DNA of 39,750 nt, from positions 1 to 39,750 of the forward strand of contig DSDT01000368.1 in assembly GCA_011048615.1 (NCBI GenBank). Reading direction: 5' to 3'. Below, piece after piece: positions 36,139 to 39,750 of the stretch. The notes below the pieces were generated by a model. The model did not search any database. It saw nothing but the letters and a program-made list of their open reading frames with translations, and was not told the origin of the DNA. Numbering within the stretch: position 1 is the first letter of the stretch; each line of letters begins with the position of its first letter. The position numbers and the translations under genes were made by a program. The stretch is from Chloroflexota bacterium (GTDB taxonomy: Bacteria; Chloroflexota; Anaerolineae; B4-G1).

Positions 36139-36687
36139 CTATCTGGCCTCTCTTCGAATGCGCTCGCCCTCGGCAAAGCCCACGGCCAGGGCCTTCAAAT
36201 TCAAGTCCGCCGTACCCTTGGGGGCCCGGTCCCGAACTGCGGCCTCCATCGCTTCTCGCGATACGATACCGGTCAGCGCGGTCAGCATGCCCAATCCCAC
36301 CACGTTAGCGACGATCTCTCGCCCCGTCGCTTGGCGGGCCAGGCTGGTCAACGGTGCCCGCACGGCCCGCGTCGTCGGGGCGCGGGAAACGTGATCCTGG
36401 TCCAGAATCAGCAGGCCGCCCTCGCGTATCTGGCCGCCATATCGGTCGCATGCCTCCTGGCTCATACAGAGGATGATGTCGGACTGGAGCACTTTGGGAT
36501 AGTGGATATCCCCATCGGAGATGACCACTTCGGCCCGGCTGGCTCCGCCTCGGGCTTCTGGGCCATACGATTGGGTCTGCACGACGTTCTTGCCGTCTCG
36601 AATCGCCGCATCGGCCAGCAGGATGCCGGCCAGGATAGCTCCCTGTCCACCGGTGCCGGCCAGTCGGACTTCATATCGCCTCGCCAT
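36139..36687 (-). CDS. korC: 2-oxoacid:ferredoxin oxidoreductase gamma subunit
   Basis: VRLAGTGGQGAILAGILLADAAI, QSYGPEARGGASRAEVVISD. Confidence 0.9.
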   Translation of the reverse strand: MARRYEVRLAGTGGQGAILAGILLADAAIRDGKNVVQTQSYGPEARGGASRAEVVISDGDIHYPKVLQSDIILCMSQEACDRYGGQIREGGLLILDQDHVSRAPTTRAVRAPLTSLARQATGREIVANVVGLGMLTALTGIVSREAMEAAVRDRAPKGTADLNLKALAVGFAEGERIRREAR

Positions 36688-37553
36688 CAGGCCACCTCCG
36701 CTTCTGCCCGTTCAATGATGTGGTCGTAGAGCTGCGTGTATTCGGGGACGGCTCGATCCACGAACACGCCGCGCACGATCAACCCCTGTTTCTCCTCTTC
36801 ACTCATCCCGTCGGCCTGTCGGCGCGTGACACTCTGTTCCTTGAGACGGCGCATCATATCGGGGGCCGTGCCCCAACGGTTGATGCGGCCCAGGGTGGTG
36901 TGGCAGTAGCTCACGGCCTCGACCACCGTAAACCCCTCCTTTTCGATGGCCTGAGCGATGTACTTTTCCAATTCCCGCACGTGGTAGACGGTGCTGCGGG
37001 CGACAAAGGCCGCTCCCGACACCGCTGCCAGTTCGGCGATGGGAAAGGGCTGCTCGATGTGTCCGTAGGGAGCCGTCGAGGCGATAGCATCAGTGGGGGT
37101 GGTGGGTGAGTATTGACCGCCCGTCATCCCGTAGGTGGTGTTGTTGACCACGATGGTGGTCAGCCCAATGTTCCGCCGCGCGGCGTGGATAAAGTGGTTG
37201 CCGCCGATGGCCAGGGCATCGCCATCTCCCATGACGACGATTATCTTCATCTCTGGGCGCACCATTTTCAGCCCAGTGGCAAAGGCCAACGCCCGGCCGT
37301 GAGTGGTGTGCATGGTGTTGAAATCCACATAGACCGGCATACGCCCGGTGCACCCAATGCCCGAGATCATGGCGATGTCGTTCTTGTCCAGTTGCAGATC
37401 ATCTATGGCCCGGATGATGCTGCCCATCACGATGCCGATCCCGCACCCTGCGCACCAGACGTTGGGGAACTTTTTACTGTGACGCAGATAGCGCTCGTGC
37501 ACCCGCGACTCGCGCGGGGTCTTGACCTTGTTGAAGGGTTGTTTCGTCGTCAT
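36687..37553 (-). CDS. korB: 2-oxoacid:ferredoxin oxidoreductase beta subunit (TPP-binding)
   Basis: NVWCAGCGIGIVMGS, VVMGDGDALAIGGNHFIHAARRN, NNTTYGMTGGQYSPTTP. Confidence 0.93.
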   Translation of the reverse strand: MTTKQPFNKVKTPRESRVHERYLRHSKKFPNVWCAGCGIGIVMGSIIRAIDDLQLDKNDIAMISGIGCTGRMPVYVDFNTMHTTHGRALAFATGLKMVRPEMKIIVVMGDGDALAIGGNHFIHAARRNIGLTTIVVNNTTYGMTGGQYSPTTPTDAIASTAPYGHIEQPFPIAELAAVSGAAFVARSTVYHVRELEKYIAQAIEKEGFTVVEAVSYCHTTLGRINRWGTAPDMMRRLKEQSVTRRQADGMSEEEKQGLIVRGVFVDRAVPEYTQLYDHIIERAEAEVA

Positions 37554-38689
37554 TAGGCCCACTCCTCGATAGCGGCTAAAATCTGAGCCGGCTGAATCAT
37601 CTCCCCATCGGCCCGATTGACCCGCCGGACTTTGTGTCGTCCGATGACCCGCTCCACCTCCAGGGCGATCTGGCCCATGTTCATCTCTGGCACCACGACT
37701 CGATGCAGTCGGGCGGCGGCGTGTTCCACCACCTCCTCTGGGAACGGCCACAACGTCTTGAGGGCCAGGAACCCGACCTCGCGCCCCCGCTTCCGCGCTT
37801 TCTCCACCGCGTAACGGGCCGAGCGGGCTGTCGCCCCGTAGGCGATGATCAGGGTCTCGGCGTTTTCGATGCCGTCGGCATCGTACAGCAGAATCTCGGA
37901 CAGACTGCGTTCGATCTTGCGAAAGATCCGGTCCAGCCAGGGCTGCACTTCATCTGACCGGTTGGTGGGGTAGCCTCGTTCGTCGTGGTGCAGGCCGGTG
38001 ATGTGGTAGCGATACCCCGTGCCAAAAGGCATCAGCGGCGGCACGTCGGCGGGAAAATTCTCATAGGGCTTGTACCACTCGGGTGGGACCGTCGTGCTGG
38101 GGCGTTCCACCAATTCGATTTCCTCGGGCGAGGGGAGAGTGACCCGCTCCCGCATGTGGCCGATCACCTCGTCCAACAGGAGGATCACCGGTGTGCGGTA
38201 CAGTTCGGCAAAGTTGAATGCCTGAACCGTCAGGTCAAAGGTCTCCCGGACGGACGAGGGGCAGAGGGCGATGATAGGGTGGTCGCCGTGGGCGCCCCAG
38301 CGGGCCGCCATCACGTCTCCCTGTGAGGGGCTGGTGGGGCGACCGGTGGAGGGTCCCAGTCGCTGCACGTCCACGATGACACATGGGATCTCGGTCATCG
38401 CAGCATAGCCAATGTTCTCCTGCATCAAGCTCAGGCCAGGGCCAGAAGTGGCGGTCATCGCCTTGGCGCCGCCCACTGCCGCGCCAATGACGGCCGCAAT
38501 GGAGGCGATTTCGTCCTCCATCTGGATGAATCTGCCGCCCACCTGGGGCAGTCGCCGGGCCAGCACCTCGGCGATCTCGGTGGCCGGGGTGATGGGGTAA
38601 CCGGCGAAAAAGTAACAGCCGGCAGCGATGGCGCCCTCAGCACAGGCGGCGTCGCCTTGCATCAACCGAGCGCTCGGTTCGGTAGTCAT
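37553..38689 (-). CDS. korA: 2-oxoacid:ferredoxin oxidoreductase alpha subunit
   Basis: GDAACAEGAIAAGCYFFAGYPITPATEIAE, MTATSGPGLSLMQENIGYAAMTEIP, GPSTGRPTSPSQGD. Confidence 0.94.
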   Translation of the reverse strand: MTTEPSARLMQGDAACAEGAIAAGCYFFAGYPITPATEIAEVLARRLPQVGGRFIQMEDEIASIAAVIGAAVGGAKAMTATSGPGLSLMQENIGYAAMTEIPCVIVDVQRLGPSTGRPTSPSQGDVMAARWGAHGDHPIIALCPSSVRETFDLTVQAFNFAELYRTPVILLLDEVIGHMRERVTLPSPEEIELVERPSTTVPPEWYKPYENFPADVPPLMPFGTGYRYHITGLHHDERGYPTNRSDEVQPWLDRIFRKIERSLSEILLYDADGIENAETLIIAYGATARSARYAVEKARKRGREVGFLALKTLWPFPEEVVEHAAARLHRVVVPEMNMGQIALEVERVIGRHKVRRVNRADGEMIQPAQILAAIEEWA

Positions 38690-38976
38690 GCGATTTCCTC
38701 CTCTGGAGATGGCTCGATATCCGTCACAAAGATGGCAAAGTCTGGACAGTGCAATTCACACCATCGGCAGGCAGTGCACTTTTCCGGATGGGCGATGATG
38801 ACTCGCCCATCTGATCCTTGCTCGAGGACGCCTACCGGGCAGAACTCGAGGCACAGGCCGCAGCCTTTGCACCAGTTGGGGAAGATGGTCACTTGGCCGC
38901 GGGGCAGCCGTCGTTGGGCTTGTGGCTCTTTCTCCTGCCCGGTCTGATCGGTAGTCGTTTCATTCGTTTCATTCAT
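38686..38976 (-). CDS. korD: 4Fe-4S ferredoxin-type subunit of the KorDABC complex
   Basis: WCKGCGLCLEFCPVGVL and KCTACRWCELHCPDFAI. Confidence 0.92.
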   Translation of the reverse strand: MNETNETTTDQTGQEKEPQAQRRLPRGQVTIFPNWCKGCGLCLEFCPVGVLEQGSDGRVIIAHPEKCTACRWCELHCPDFAIFVTDIEPSPEEEIA

Positions 38977-39093
38977 TGGTCATCCGGCTCCTGTTGAGAA
39001 TCCATAGTGCGGCCATTATCGCACAAAACGGGGCTTTGGGCCAGTGCCAGAACACGGCTCCTTTTGAGCATTTTTTGTGTTCAGATTGAGGGT

Positions 39094-39573
39094 CTACTGC
39101 GTTGGAACGATTTGTTGGACCCACTGGGCCGCGCGCTCAAGCTCGCCATCCCGCAGTGGGCCTTCTGTCCCTTCCACAAAGAACCCGGCCGGCGGCATGG
39201 CCCGCGTCCCGCCTTTTTTGACCAGCCGGGCGGCCATCGGCTCGGCGGCGTAGCCAAAGAATCCGACGAAAAAGTTCAGGACACGCGAGTTGACCTCTTT
39301 GACGTCCATACGGGTGTCGAAGGCGGCCACCTTGACATCGCTCAGGCTTTTGGATGGGAGACTTGACAGCCATTTCTTGACTGCTGGCGTGGGGCTGAAT
39401 GCCCGCGTCGGTGAACCGACGACGAGGGCGTCCAGTTGGCTCAGGTGCTCCGGCCGGACATCTCCTACCCGGAGGGTTTGGACCTCCGCCTGATGGAACA
39501 ACGCCTGGCCCATAGCCTGGGCCACCTGCTCCGTGTTGCCGAAAAAGGAATCGTAGACGATCAATACGTTCAT
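39094..39573 (-). CDS. Flavodoxin-domain protein
   Basis: MNVLIVYDSFFGNTEQVAQAMGQAL, DALVVGSPTRAFSPTPAVKKWLSSL. Confidence 0.9.
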   Translation of the reverse strand: MNVLIVYDSFFGNTEQVAQAMGQALFHQAEVQTLRVGDVRPEHLSQLDALVVGSPTRAFSPTPAVKKWLSSLPSKSLSDVKVAAFDTRMDVKEVNSRVLNFFVGFFGYAAEPMAARLVKKGGTRAMPPAGFFVEGTEGPLRDGELERAAQWVQQIVPTQ

Positions 39574-39602
39574 CGAGATACACCTCCCTGTATAAAATGG
39601 CT

Positions 39603-39750
39603 CTACGCAGATTTGTGGGGTAGGGCAGTTTCTATACCTGCCCGGCGGGTAAGAAACTGCCCGGCGGGTAAGAAACCCGCCCTACAGGTATATTTTCGCC
39701 TTCGTCACCTGCTACGCAGATTTGTGGGGTAGGGCAGGTTTCTATACCTG
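39603..39750. repeat. Palindromic/direct repeat cluster continuing past the window end
   Basis: CTACGCAGATTTGTGGGGTAGGGCAG(G)TTTCTATACCTG at 39603-39640 and 39712-39750; 19-bp perfect tandem TGCCCGGCGGGTAAGAAAC at 39639-39657 and 39658-39676; inverted GGGCAGTTTCT/AGAAACTGCCC (39623-39633, 39652-39662). Confidence 0.88.

Noticed and set aside
39603-39750. Possible CRISPR array at window end
   Set aside because: Only two long copies plus a 19-bp tandem, no regular unique spacers, no cas genes nearby.
1-39750. Selenoprotein gene near tRNA-Sec
   Set aside because: Examined gene ends and gaps for in-frame TGA with continuing homology; none found. The sensor-kinase break and the BrnT upstream TGA are better explained by truncation or frameshift.

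Overview
The window reads as chromosomal DNA of a high-GC bacterium, probably Chloroflexi/Anaerolineae-like. The lineage is inferred from gene content and was not tested. About 30 protein genes are supportable. Most are housekeeping or metabolic: WecA-like transferase, GalU, PrsW, TrpB2, TrpS, thioredoxin, RRM and CspA proteins, subtilase, GNAT, ThyX, LarA, S9 peptidase, PBP1A, Sua5/YrdC, CysC, membrane glycosyltransferase-like protein, DUF4446, bactofilin, the SCO1664/DUF3090/histidine-phosphatase trio, LonB-like protease, thioesterase, phosphoesterase, MutY, PPK2 and KorDABC. The most notable points are: (1) a ThyX gene interrupted inside its RHRX7S catalytic signature by a 336-aa intein carrying an HNH endonuclease and an HTH-like region; (2) a selenocysteine tRNA (anticodon UCA) with its own terminator and no sel genes in view; (3) a TtuA-TtuB-like pair (PP-loop tRNA thiolase plus ubiquitin-like sulfur carrier ending in GG); (4) a 122-bp MITE with perfect 14-bp terminal inverted repeats and a perfect 9-bp target-site duplication, inserted directly upstream of mutY; (5) a tryptophan T-box leader upstream of trpS; (6) a chimeric or truncated sensor kinase lacking its ATPase domain and ending in a hairpin; (7) a three-gene cassette of uncharacterised conserved families. 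No CRISPR array, prophage or complete transposon is visible. All calls were made by eye, with no database search.
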